Source: RUG12395 sp034178705 (lineage in GTDB: Bacteria; Bacillota; Clostridia; Oscillospirales; CAG-272). Taken from it: DNA of 64,000 nt. Below the pieces are notes generated by a model that ran no database searches, was not told the DNA's origin, and saw only the letters and a program-made list of their open reading frames with translations. The stretch is from assembly GCA_034178705.1 (NCBI GenBank), contig JAXFQY010000004.1, forward strand, positions 1-64,000, given 5' to 3'. Of this stretch, positions 52,227 through 61,035 are shown piece by piece. Made by a program: the position numbers and the translations under genes. The stretch's first letter is position 1, and each line of letters begins with the position of its first letter.

Positions 52227-53549
52227 TCAAAAGCGATAGCGCCGACCCCGTTTGGAATGCCGCCGGCGTATATAGGCGGAAATCAAGATATAAAGCACCG
52301 TAAAAACAACGGCGGCAATACAGGTAGCACGGAAAAATCGCCCCTTTGACCACTCCTTCACATTTTCGAGCAAATAGAGGAAAGAGTTCCGTTCCACAGA
52401 GTCTCCGGTGATCAGCTCAACCGAACCGAGCTGGGTATCCCCATAGTAAATATTCAGATATCCGGCGGTCTGCCCCTTTTCCACAGGCGCAGCCAGACTT
52501 TCGGAGGAAAGACGGTAGCTTGTGCGGATTTCCTTATCCACGTCCACATCGGTCGGCAGGTAAACGGTCAATCCGTTTTTCGGATACAGCAGGACAAAGT
52601 CTGTGGTAGCGGAAAGGGTTACGGGTATTTCACACACCGGCTTTTCGAGAGCAATTACCTCACGGTAGCCGAAATTCTCGACTCCGTAGGTCAGCAGTTT
52701 TTTTACTGCGGTCATGGCATAATCGGTTCCGCCGACCGGATCCTCTTCCCCGCCGATAACAACGGCAATGTAGGTCAGTCCGTTATGGCTGGCACTGGAT
52801 GTACAGGTCACGCCGCTTTCATCGGTCGAGCCATAGTTCATCCCGCGCGCATATTCGTAGTAATATTTGGTCTCCTGAAAACGGGAAACCACACTGTTTT
52901 TGTTGTAGATCGTACGGCGGTCGCTTTTGTTGTTTTCCGGAATGATATACTTCACAACACTGGAAATGGCAAGCAGCTGCTCCTCCTTTGCAAATTCCAG
53001 CGCAATCTTCAGGGTGTCGTTTACAGTGGTGACCATCTGCGGCTCATGCATGCCGCCTGGATTGAGATAGAAGGTGTCCTGCATGCCCAGCTCCTTTGCA
53101 TAGGCATTCATCCGGTCGACAAACGCCGATACGGTATCGGCAGTCAGACAGGCAAGTGCATAGGCGGCATCATTGGATCCGCGCAGAAGCATCGCATAGA
53201 AAAGTGACTCGATCGAAACTTCCTCTCCCTCCGCAAAACCCGTGCGATACCCCTGCACGCCGTTGATCATCCGTTGGGTAATTGTAATTGTTTCCTGCAT
53301 CCGGTCGGAAAGAGCACGGTAAGCAAGAACTGCCGTCATCAGTTTGACGCTCGACGCAGGGTAAACCGCTTCCTCCGCATGAAGCGAGTAAAGCACACAG
53401 TCATTTTCCACATTGTATAGAACGGCTGCCCGCACAGCGGTCAGCTCCGGCGCTTCTGCAGCAAAAGCAGGAAGAGTAAAAAGAGAAAGGGAGGGTAAAA
53501 AAAGCAGGAGCAAAAGCAGAAGCGCCATACAGCGCAATCCGTTTTTCAC
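52227..53549 (-). CDS. D-alanyl-D-alanine carboxypeptidase-like protein, degenerate motifs
   Basis: A 440-residue PBP5-family protein: signal peptide (about 1-31), transpeptidase-like domain, C-terminal beta domain and a final membrane helix (about 405-425) with an RRRHSKRGRR tail. The nucleophile motif SSVK (66-69) is intact. The SxN motif reads GSN (124-126), losing its Ser, and KTG reads NYG (238-240), losing the Lys. The downstream STDESG aligns well with the family. Trimming of peptidoglycan stem peptides is therefore doubtful; it may bind rather than cut. It overlaps ribF by 4 bases. Confidence 0.82.
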   Translation of the reverse strand: MKNGLRCMALLLLLLLFLPSLSLFTLPAFAAEAPELTAVRAAVLYNVENDCVLYSLHAEEAVYPASSVKLMTAVLAYRALSDRMQETITITQRMINGVQGYRTGFAEGEEVSIESLFYAMLLRGSNDAAYALACLTADTVSAFVDRMNAYAKELGMQDTFYLNPGGMHEPQMVTTVNDTLKIALEFAKEEQLLAISSVVKYIIPENNKSDRRTIYNKNSVVSRFQETKYYYEYARGMNYGSTDESGVTCTSSASHNGLTYIAVVIGGEEDPVGGTDYAMTAVKKLLTYGVENFGYREVIALEKPVCEIPVTLSATTDFVLLYPKNGLTVYLPTDVDVDKEIRTSYRLSSESLAAPVEKGQTAGYLNIYYGDTQLGSVELITGDSVERNSFLYLLENVKEWSKGRFFRATCIAAVVFTVLYILISAYIRRRHSKRGRRYRF

Positions 53550-54517
53550 GCTTGTTTCCCTCCTTCTGCGTTTTCTTTTTCTTGTCGGGTTGTCTCCGTC
53601 CGATATGCCTCCGCAATATCGGCACGCACGGCGGCGGCAAGCTCTTCTTCGGAAGAAAAGCGATGTTCCTCCCGCAAAAAACGTTCCAACGATACCCGTA
53701 CAACCGCGCCGTAAAGATTGCCCGAGAATCCGAGCAAATGAGTTTCCGCATTCGGAATATCTGTTTGGCTGACAGTCGGACGTACCCCGACGTTCGTCAC
53801 CGACGGAAAAAAAGAACCTCCGACTTCGGTTCTGCCGGCGTACACGCCGAAGCGCGGCAGCGCAGCACCTTCAAAAAAACTTTGATTGACAGTCGGAAAA
53901 CCCAAGGCAGTACCCAGGTGCTGCCCGGTCACAACCGTAGAAGTGATCGTATACGGACGTCCGAGCATTGCGGCCACCGTTTCGGTATCTCCCGCCGCAA
54001 GGGCAGCACGGATTGCGGCAGAGCTGACGGTTTTTCCGTTTACCGCGACCGGGGGTACAACGACCGTCGCCGCACCGGCATCCGCAAGAAGCGAGGAAAG
54101 ACACTGTGCGTTTCCGGCAGCGCGCTTGCCAAAAGTGAAATTGTATCCGCAAACAGCGAGCCGGCAACTGCATTCCCTGAGAAGAATCTCCGAAACGAAT
54201 TTTTCAGGGGAAAGATCGGCAACATCGGAAAACTCATAGACAAAAGCGTAATACACGCCGAGCGCCGCAAGCCGCTCCAGCTTTTCCTGAAAGGAAATCA
54301 AGCGGGGCTTTCTTTTGACCGGGCAAAGACCTCCGTCCCGAGGCGGAGCAAAAGTCCATGCTGCCGCACAAAGACGACTTTCCCCGGCATGGGAAAGAAG
54401 AGAGCGAAAAAGCGCGGCGTGCCCTACATGAAGACCGTCGAAACAGCCAAGAGCCAAGGCAAATCCCTTCTCCGGGATTTTATCCACCTGCTGTCCGGTC
54501 ACAGTAGAAATGAGCAT
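53546..54517 (-). CDS. ribF: Bifunctional riboflavin kinase/FAD synthetase
   Basis: A 323-residue enzyme making FMN and then FAD. The N-terminal FAD synthetase carries ALGCFDGLHVGHAAL (nucleotidyl-transfer HxGH) and VCGYNFTFGKRAAGN; the C-terminal riboflavin kinase has TVVTGQHLGTALGFPTVN, GVYAGRTEVGG and the EHRFSSEEELAAAVRAD tail. It starts 17 bases after ireB. Confidence 0.95.
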   Translation of the reverse strand: MLISTVTGQQVDKIPEKGFALALGCFDGLHVGHAALFRSLLSHAGESRLCAAAWTFAPPRDGGLCPVKRKPRLISFQEKLERLAALGVYYAFVYEFSDVADLSPEKFVSEILLRECSCRLAVCGYNFTFGKRAAGNAQCLSSLLADAGAATVVVPPVAVNGKTVSSAAIRAALAAGDTETVAAMLGRPYTITSTVVTGQHLGTALGFPTVNQSFFEGAALPRFGVYAGRTEVGGSFFPSVTNVGVRPTVSQTDIPNAETHLLGFSGNLYGAVVRVSLERFLREEHRFSSEEELAAAVRADIAEAYRTETTRQEKENAEGGKQA

Positions 54518-54534
54518 GAAGCGATCCTTTCAGA

Positions 54535-54795
54535 TCAAACGTCAAGATAATAGGCAACCAAAACATTCAGCAGCTCGTCCCTGTCGATCTTGCGGATAAG
54601 GCTGCGGGCATTGTTGTGATTGGTAATGTATGTCGGATCTTCGGAAAGAATATACCCGACCAGTTGATTAATCGGATTATAGCCCTTCTCCTTCAGCGCC
54701 TGATAAACAGTCAGCAGGATACCGCGCATTCCGGACTCATCGTCTCCGCCGATCCGGAAGGTTTGGGTTTTGCTGTTTTCGTTGTTCTGTAACAT
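54535..54795 (-). CDS. ireB: IreB-family regulatory phosphoprotein
   Basis: An 86-residue protein of the UPF0297/DUF965 family. TQTFRIGGDDE and YNPINQLVGYILSEDPTYI are diagnostic, with Thr residues near the start that in Enterococcus IreB are phosphorylated by the PASTA kinase IreK in the cell-wall stress pathway. No kinase gene is in the window. It is the first gene after the promoter at 54864. Confidence 0.95.
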   Translation of the reverse strand: MLQNNENSKTQTFRIGGDDESGMRGILLTVYQALKEKGYNPINQLVGYILSEDPTYITNHNNARSLIRKIDRDELLNVLVAYYLDV

Positions 54796-55266
54796 CGTCC
54801 GCTTCCTCCCTACCGCGCATCTGCGCGGTTTCTTTCCGATAGTATGAAATATCTATTGTTAATATTATACCGCATGGTCCCTATCAATTCAAGGGCAATC
54901 CGCAGTTTTTCTCCGACTTTTTTACAGCCGGCCTTGCGGCCATCTTATTAGATGTTCATCAATTGTTCGGGCGAAAAATCGACTCTACCGATATTCTACC
55001 ATCCGAAAAATCAGATTGTTTCAACATTTTTACACCTTAGCAGGACATTTCACAAGCATCAAACATCATTCGGCTGTCCTTCGCTGAAATACAAGATAAT
55101 TATCAAACTTATAGATCGTTTCCGTTTTATATTCTTTTAAGGATAAAATGTTTTTCAGGATACCGCGCAGCCGAAGCTGAAAAAGCGGGATTCCGAAAAA
55201 ACAGCATTTGAATTTTTTCGCAGAGCTGCCCGATCCCCCATACAAGAGAAGTCCGGGCAGGGCGCT
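54796..55266. other. Intergenic region: ireB promoter and weak hairpins
   Basis: Holds the ireB promoter. Below the histidine kinase stop, CTGCCCG/CGGGCAG (about 55227-55262) and a CGGGATTCCG stem form weak leftward terminators. No coding sequence is supported in the AT-rich middle. Confidence 0.55.
54864..54892 (-). promoter_or_regulatory. Promoter of the ireB-led operon
   Basis: On the minus strand TTGAAT (54887-54892), 17 bases, TATAAT (54864-54869). Confidence 0.78.
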
Positions 55267-56496
55267 TTACCGCAGCTCTGCACGGAAAACCACAGTATGA
55301 TCCTCCGTCATCTCTGCACGAATGTCTCCTCCGTGGCCCTCGGAAATGCCGCGCGCTACGGAAAGCCCCAATCCAAAACCACCGGAATCGGCGCTTCGGG
55401 AAGCATCGGTACGGTAAAAACGGTCGAACAATTTAGGAAGATCAGAGGAATTCAGCTTTTCGCATTGATTTTCTGTACGAATGACAATTCCCCGCTTCCC
55501 TTTTTCCAGAAAAAAAGAAATCGCGGAATCCGGATCGGCATAACGAATTGCATTATCCAGCAAAATGGAAACCAGCTGTCTGACCGCATATTCGTCCCCT
55601 ATATACTTCAAACCGGGCACAACGTCGATATTCAGAGAATGTCCTCTCGACACCGAATAATCGCGGAAGGATTCTGCGGTTTCCGATACTGCATCACTGA
55701 CCGCAAACTCGGCAAAATGCAGCGGAGAGTCCTCCTCGTCCATTTTGGAAAGCGACACAAGAGAATTGACCAGTTCTATCAGCCTTTCTGCCTGGGTCTG
55801 AGCCTTATCGATCCACTTATGCTGCCCAACCTCCATCTCCAATACTTTCAGACTGGTCGCGATAACAGTAATCGGTGTTTTCAGTTCATGGCCGGCATCG
55901 GTAATGAACTGCTTCTGACGCTCGTAGGACTTTACGACCGGATCAATTGCGCGTCGGGAAAGCAGAAGCAGAATCAGGTACACAAGAAAAACACAAACCG
56001 TCATGGCAGAAAAAGAAAGCACGGCAACCGTCAGAAGAGAATGCCCCTCACGGTAGCAGTCAAGAAAAACCGCCATCATACGGTTTTCCCCATGACTTAC
56101 CACACGATACTTAAAACCGGACAGATACCCGTAGCCCTCTCCACGCTTCAGCGCTACGGAAAGATACTTATCCGTGTCCTCCTCTGTTACAGAAGCGATA
56201 CTGTCCAGTTGTGCATTGATCAGTTCCCCTTTTTCGGTAAAACGAAGGACGAAATATCTGGTATCGTACGGTGTCTCCTTTGTGAACGGGCCATCCCTTT
56301 TTCCTGCCGGCTTTCCGGAAGACGGCAGGGAGGGAATTCTTCCCTGATTTTCAGAAATAAGATCCAGCATATTGGTCAATTCGGAATCTACGGACAAAAA
56401 ATGCGCCACATTAACAATCAGACAAAGAAGGAGCATGACAAGAGTCACGGAGATCACGGAGATCCGAATGAACCTTTTTCGCAGACGTTTAATCAT
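55267..56496 (-). CDS. Sensor histidine kinase
   Basis: A 409-residue kinase: membrane helices at about 10-34 and 153-179 enclose an extracellular sensor of about 115 residues, then HisKA with AGHELKTP (His203), N box LLDNAIRY, G1-like IRTENQCEKL (weak), and G2 GFGLGLSVARGI. Start 56496 follows GGAGGAG; an in-frame codon at 56535 is further inside the regulator gene. It overlaps the response-regulator stop by 8 bases. Partner and target are the neighbouring genes. Confidence 0.93.
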   Translation of the reverse strand: MIKRLRKRFIRISVISVTLVMLLLCLIVNVAHFLSVDSELTNMLDLISENQGRIPSLPSSGKPAGKRDGPFTKETPYDTRYFVLRFTEKGELINAQLDSIASVTEEDTDKYLSVALKRGEGYGYLSGFKYRVVSHGENRMMAVFLDCYREGHSLLTVAVLSFSAMTVCVFLVYLILLLLSRRAIDPVVKSYERQKQFITDAGHELKTPITVIATSLKVLEMEVGQHKWIDKAQTQAERLIELVNSLVSLSKMDEEDSPLHFAEFAVSDAVSETAESFRDYSVSRGHSLNIDVVPGLKYIGDEYAVRQLVSILLDNAIRYADPDSAISFFLEKGKRGIVIRTENQCEKLNSSDLPKLFDRFYRTDASRSADSGGFGLGLSVARGISEGHGGDIRAEMTEDHTVVFRAELR

Positions 56497-57166
56497 TTTT
56501 CTCCTCCAGAACATATCCGAGTCCGCGATTGGCATAGATCGAGACCGCTGATCCGATCGCTCTCAGTTTTTTCCGAAGATTAGAGATATGGACCCACACA
56601 ACATTGATCTCCGCTTCACTGTCCCATCCCCATATCCGTTCCATGATGCGGTCTGCGGAAAAGACGATCCCCGGCGAACGCATAAAAAGCTCCATTACCT
56701 GAAATTCCCGTCCGCTCAAACGGGCGGACTCTTCGCCGCACTCCAGACTTCCGGAAGCGGTGTTCAGGCGAAGATCCCCAAAAGAAAGAACGATTGGCTT
56801 ATACTCCCCGCTTCTCCGGAGCATGGCACGGACACGGCAGATCAACTCGTCCGGTTCGAATGGTTTTGGCAGATAATCGTCCGCTCCGGCATTGAACCCG
56901 GTTATCCGATCCTCCTTCTGCGTTTTGGCAGTAAGCATCATAACAGGTGTTTTCACGCCCTCTCCGCGCAGCCGCTGCAAAACTTCAATGCCGCTCAGTT
57001 TCGGCATCATCACATCCAAAATTATGGCATCATATTCTCCGGAAGAGGCGTATTCATACGCCGATAGCCCGTCATTTACCGTGTCAACGGAAAACTGGTT
57101 TTTTTCAAAAAAAACAGTAAGCGCCTCTGCAAGATCCCTTTCATCCTCCGCAATCAGCAAGCGCAT
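56489..57166 (-). CDS. OmpR/PhoB-family response regulator
   Basis: A 225-residue regulator: receiver domain with acidic pair ED (7-8), phospho-acceptor Asp51 in LDVMMPKLSG, Thr in MMLTAKT and Lys104-type KPFEPDEL, then a winged-helix C terminus with SGREFQVMELFM and NVVWVHISNLRKKL. It should bind direct repeats; matching 11-bp-spaced repeats lie in front of the divergent gene at 57413. Confidence 0.95.
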   Translation of the reverse strand: MRLLIAEDERDLAEALTVFFEKNQFSVDTVNDGLSAYEYASSGEYDAIILDVMMPKLSGIEVLQRLRGEGVKTPVMMLTAKTQKEDRITGFNAGADDYLPKPFEPDELICRVRAMLRRSGEYKPIVLSFGDLRLNTASGSLECGEESARLSGREFQVMELFMRSPGIVFSADRIMERIWGWDSEAEINVVWVHISNLRKKLRAIGSAVSIYANRGLGYVLEEKND

Positions 57167-57350
57167 AAAATCCCTCCTTTTGGCTGTCTGCCAGCCGTCC
57201 TCGAGCTATCTGAATTTATTATTTATTATAATTATAATGAAACAATCTGCGAAAATCAACCGGCACAGCAGATTGATTGCCGCTCTTCTGTATGCTATTA
57301 TAATATAATGAGCAGAGTTAAAGGATACCTAAAGAAAAAACTCCTGCAAT

Positions 57351-57383
57351 CTTTAGGTAGACTTTAGGAGGGTATCCTATGAT
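57351..57383 (+). promoter_or_regulatory. Activator-type promoter with CTTTAGG direct repeats
   Basis: CTTTAGG occurs at 57351-57357 and 57362-57368, 11 bases apart, with an inverted copy CCTAAAG at 57328-57334. A -10 TATGAT at 57378-57383 puts the repeats over the -35, as in promoters activated by PhoB/OmpR-type regulators. Confidence 0.6.
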
Positions 57384-57412
57384 AAACAGGAAGAAAGAAA
57401 GGAGTCTCTCAT

Positions 57413-59092
57413 ATGAAAAAGCAAAGAATCTTTTCAAGGAGCGCAGCAGTGCTTCTTGCACTGATTGTCGCTCTGGCATGCCTGCCTGCGGCATCTGCAG
57501 CAGAATACAATACCGCAAATGCAGTTTCTTTACTCTTTTCCGATACCTCCATTACAGCCACAGGAGGCAGTAATACCGGTTACAAGATCAACGGTACAAA
57601 GCTGACACTTAGTGGGGCAGGCACCTATATTCTTTCCGGCACATGCTCCAACGGCTCTGTTAAGGTAGAAAAAGGAACAACCGATGTCACACTTGTCCTA
57701 AAGGGGCTGTCCCTGACCAGCACCGACACCGCGCCGATTATCTGTGCAAAATCAAGCCATGTGACAATTCTCGCTGAAGCCGGATCGGTCAATACACTGA
57801 CCGATACTGCCCAGAACAACGATGAAACCCACCCGGAAAATACCAACGCAGAGAATGCCGTTATCAAATGCAAGGACGGCTCTCAAGTGACGCTTGGCGG
57901 CTCCGGTACCTTGAACCTTGTTGCAAAAGGAAAAAACGGGATTAAATCCGGCGTTACCACCGAAAGCGAGGGAGAAGCTTGGCTTCTCATCCGGGACCTG
58001 AAGTTGAATATCGATGCGGCCGTAAACGACGGAATTAACGCAGAACAGCTGCTCACAATCGAAAGCGGGACCATCACGGTAAGCGCCATAAGCGACGGAG
58101 TTCACTGTGACCTTGTCATGAATATCGGGGCTGCCGATACGGAAGGACCGACAATCACCGTGACAAAGTGCAGCGAAGGATTGGAAGCGGCAAACCTGAA
58201 TATTTTCTCCGGGAAAATCACCGTTCATGCACAGGATGACTGCCTGAATGCGGCAAATTCTGATCTCTCCAGATATGCTTTCACGCTCAATATTTCCGGA
58301 GGAACCCTCCTTCTGGATACAACAGGCGGGGATGGCATTGACTCAAACGGAACGCTTACCATTTCCGGAGGAACCACAGTCGTCTGGACAGCAAGCACTT
58401 CCGACAACCAAGCCCTCGACGCCGACGGAGCAATTACCGTCACCGGCGGAACGGTTCTTGCCGCAGGCGGAAGCGCAGGAATGGGCATGAGGCTTAGTGC
58501 AGGGCAGCCATATGTGTCCTTCGGATCCGCCGCAATGGGGGGATTCGGCGGCGGAGGTCGTCCGAACAAAGGATTCGGCGGTCAGTCTTCCACAGGCCTT
58601 CTCTCCTCCGGAAGCGCCTTTGAGATCCGCGATGCCTCCGGAAATACCGTATACAGCGGAACAGCCGTATATAATGCCAGTTCCATCTTCTTCTCTTCCC
58701 CCTCGTTGACCTCCGGAAGCAACTATACGCTTTCCTCCGGCGGGAATGAGGTTGCCTCTGCTGCAGCAGGGACAAGCGCGACAGGTTCCGGAGATCAGCA
58801 GCAGCCCATACCCGGCGGGCAACAACCGACCCCAGGTGGGCAACAACCGATCCCAGGCGGACAGCAGCCCTTGCCGGATGACAAAGAATCCCCTCCGGAA
58901 ACACAGCCTTCTGTCAGCATGGATTCCGGAAATACAGAAAAAGAGGATTCAGCAGCATCACCCACGGATGCCTCACAAACGGGCAACGGGGACAGAGCGC
59001 TTTGGATTGCCTTCGGAGTGCTTGCCGTCTGCACCGCAATTGCTATTCTCTTGTTGGGCTTGAATCTGAAAAAGCAGCGGAAGTCCGATTAA
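57413..59092 (+). CDS. DUF4353 carbohydrate-binding-type surface protein
   Basis: A 559-residue exported protein: signal peptide (about 1-29), a long beta-helix-like domain (about 40-400) made of turns such as KLTLSGAGTYILSG, VTLGGSGTLNLVAKGKNGIKSG and LTISGGTTVVW, a Gly-rich stretch, a GGQQP(I/T)P repeat linker (about 463-485), and a C-terminal membrane helix (about 528-550) with a KKQRKSD tail. The family is labelled carbohydrate-binding without firm biochemistry. GAAAGGAG precedes ATG. It is divergent from, and probably activated by, the two-component system. Confidence 0.82.
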   Translation: MKKQRIFSRSAAVLLALIVALACLPAASAAEYNTANAVSLLFSDTSITATGGSNTGYKINGTKLTLSGAGTYILSGTCSNGSVKVEKGTTDVTLVLKGLSLTSTDTAPIICAKSSHVTILAEAGSVNTLTDTAQNNDETHPENTNAENAVIKCKDGSQVTLGGSGTLNLVAKGKNGIKSGVTTESEGEAWLLIRDLKLNIDAAVNDGINAEQLLTIESGTITVSAISDGVHCDLVMNIGAADTEGPTITVTKCSEGLEAANLNIFSGKITVHAQDDCLNAANSDLSRYAFTLNISGGTLLLDTTGGDGIDSNGTLTISGGTTVVWTASTSDNQALDADGAITVTGGTVLAAGGSAGMGMRLSAGQPYVSFGSAAMGGFGGGGRPNKGFGGQSSTGLLSSGSAFEIRDASGNTVYSGTAVYNASSIFFSSPSLTSGSNYTLSSGGNEVASAAAGTSATGSGDQQQPIPGGQQPTPGGQQPIPGGQQPLPDDKESPPETQPSVSMDSGNTEKEDSAASPTDASQTGNGDRALWIAFGVLAVCTAIAILLLGLNLKKQRKSD

Positions 59093-59142
59093 ACGTTCAA
59101 TGCCGAACGGGAAACAGCTCCCTCAACCTATCCCATCAAGGA

Positions 59143-59183
59143 AAAATTCCCTGCAAAAGGATCACCTTTTGCAGGGAATTTTC
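59143..59183. terminator. Terminator after the DUF4353 gene
   Basis: AAAATTCCCTGCAAAAGG (59143-59160) pairs perfectly with CCTTTTGCAGGGAATTTT (59165-59182) over an ATCA loop. Confidence 0.85.
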
Positions 59184-59320
59184 TTCATCTTCCTTGTGAC
59201 TGCTTCTGTAATTTATTTCAAAAACCGGCTTTCTTCCGCAGGAGAAGGAAACCCTCTTGTTTAGCCGCATTCGAGGCATTTTTCATGCACTTCGGTTTGG
59301 TTCTCAAGGAAAAGCAGCCG

Positions 59321-61000
59321 TTATTCACGATTTTCGGGGGCAAAGCGTTTGATTTTCCGTGTACCGGTCTTGAGAAATTCTTCACGGCGTATTTTTATCC
59401 GTTTCAAAGCCTTGAAATACGGGAGCTTGGCATTGACATCCTTCATCAGTTTTTTGCTCCACTCGGCGATTGCATTGTCATACTCCGGAGTTTCCGGAAG
59501 AATTCCCTCCTTTGCCAGCCTTTCCTCCAGAGCGGGATAATCGGGATAAACAGAGGCAACCACGGTAATATCACCGTTCTCCTCCTCTCCCCAGACCAGC
59601 GCATCTGAAACAAGGGGATCCTGCGTGAGATGATACTCGATCTCCTCCGGGAAAATCTTCTTTCCGTTCTGTGTAACAATCATACTCTTCGTGCGACCGA
59701 CAATGCTGTAACTGCCGTCGCGGTTCCGATGTGCCATATCGCCCGTCCGGAACCAGCCGTCCTGCAAGACCGCTGCTGTTTCCTCCGGTTTTTTGTAATA
59801 GCCGAGCATCACATTCGGCCCCTTGACGGCGAGTTCGCCGGTTCCGTCCTCATTCTGCTCAATCAGCCGCACGGATACCCCGGAAATCGGATATCCGACG
59901 CTGTCAAGAGAGCGGTAAAAATCGTTGTGCATGATACAAACGGGAGAGGTTTCGGTCAAGCCGTACCCAACATAGCAGGGGAATCCGAAGCTCTCCAGTC
60001 CGCGGGCCACGGCAGGCGGAAGAGCCGCCGCTCCGCATAGAAACGCCCGCAGCCTGCCCCCGAACGCAGCATTGACTTCCGCGAATATTTTCTTTTTTCC
60101 CTCATCTTTTGCAGTAAGGGAAGAAGCTGCCCGCTGAACGGAAAGAAGCAGCTTACCGCCTTTACGGTTTGCGTATTTCTTTTCAACGGAGGACAAAAAA
60201 GTCTCAAGAATCAGCGGAACCGTCACAAACACCGTCGGACGGAAAAGAACAAACTCCTGCATCAGATGCTTCAGAGAGGTGCAGTAGGCAATGGACGCCC
60301 CGGCATACAGGAAAGCAAGGAAACCGGCACAAGCTTCATAGGTATGATGAAGCGGAAGAACAGACAAACACCGGTCTTCCTCCCCCAAATAGGTACGGCG
60401 CAAAACACCCGTAATGTTGGAGCAGATGTTATACTGCGAAAGCATAACACCTTTGGCAACTCCCGTTGTGCCTGACGTGTAAATCAGCACAGACAAAGTG
60501 TACGGATCAATTCTATGGTTCTCAAGGGTACGATCCCCCTCGCGACGCAGGGATTCACCGCGTTCAAGATATTCCGCGAAACGAGAAAAGGGGTAGATCG
60601 GGATCGTAAGCCCGGCCAGCTTCGGCAACTGTGCATCATCCGCAACAATCGCCAAAATTTCGGACTCTTCTGCAAGAAAGGAAATCTCCCCTTCCTTCAA
60701 TTCTCTGTCGAAAGGAACAATTACACCGATGCCGCAGGTAACGGCAAGATAGGTAATTGCCCATTCATAACAATTCTTCCCGATCACCGCAATCTTCGCA
60801 CCGTCAAGCTTCTCCGCAGAGAAGAAAGAGGCAAGAGCAGAAATATCCTCCGCCGCCCGGCGATAGGTAATCTCCTCAGCTTCCTTTCCCACGCGCCGGA
60901 GAAATGCGGTATTCTCCGGAACGCGTTCCGCGGATCCGAAAAACAACTCCCGGAAATCGCGGACATCCCGGATTTCATAAACAAGTTTTGAATTTTTCAT
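59321..61000 (-). CDS. Long-chain acyl-CoA synthetase-like AMP-forming ligase
   Basis: A 559-residue adenylate-forming enzyme that activates a carboxylic acid, most likely a fatty acid, with ATP and CoA. Motifs: A3 YTSGTTGVAKGVML (about 192-205), A5 GYGLTETSPV, A7 GWFRTGDMAH, A8 GRTKSMIV, and the A10 Lys near TGTRKIKR. Start 61000 follows GGGGGAAA; an in-frame codon at 61066 lies in the upstream gene. It is 35 bases after the large protein gene, so the two may be co-transcribed. Confidence 0.9.
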   Translation of the reverse strand: MKNSKLVYEIRDVRDFRELFFGSAERVPENTAFLRRVGKEAEEITYRRAAEDISALASFFSAEKLDGAKIAVIGKNCYEWAITYLAVTCGIGVIVPFDRELKEGEISFLAEESEILAIVADDAQLPKLAGLTIPIYPFSRFAEYLERGESLRREGDRTLENHRIDPYTLSVLIYTSGTTGVAKGVMLSQYNICSNITGVLRRTYLGEEDRCLSVLPLHHTYEACAGFLAFLYAGASIAYCTSLKHLMQEFVLFRPTVFVTVPLILETFLSSVEKKYANRKGGKLLLSVQRAASSLTAKDEGKKKIFAEVNAAFGGRLRAFLCGAAALPPAVARGLESFGFPCYVGYGLTETSPVCIMHNDFYRSLDSVGYPISGVSVRLIEQNEDGTGELAVKGPNVMLGYYKKPEETAAVLQDGWFRTGDMAHRNRDGSYSIVGRTKSMIVTQNGKKIFPEEIEYHLTQDPLVSDALVWGEEENGDITVVASVYPDYPALEERLAKEGILPETPEYDNAIAEWSKKLMKDVNAKLPYFKALKRIKIRREEFLKTGTRKIKRFAPENRE

Positions 61001-61035
61001 GGTTTCCCCCTGTCTTCCCGACGTGCGGGAGCGTT

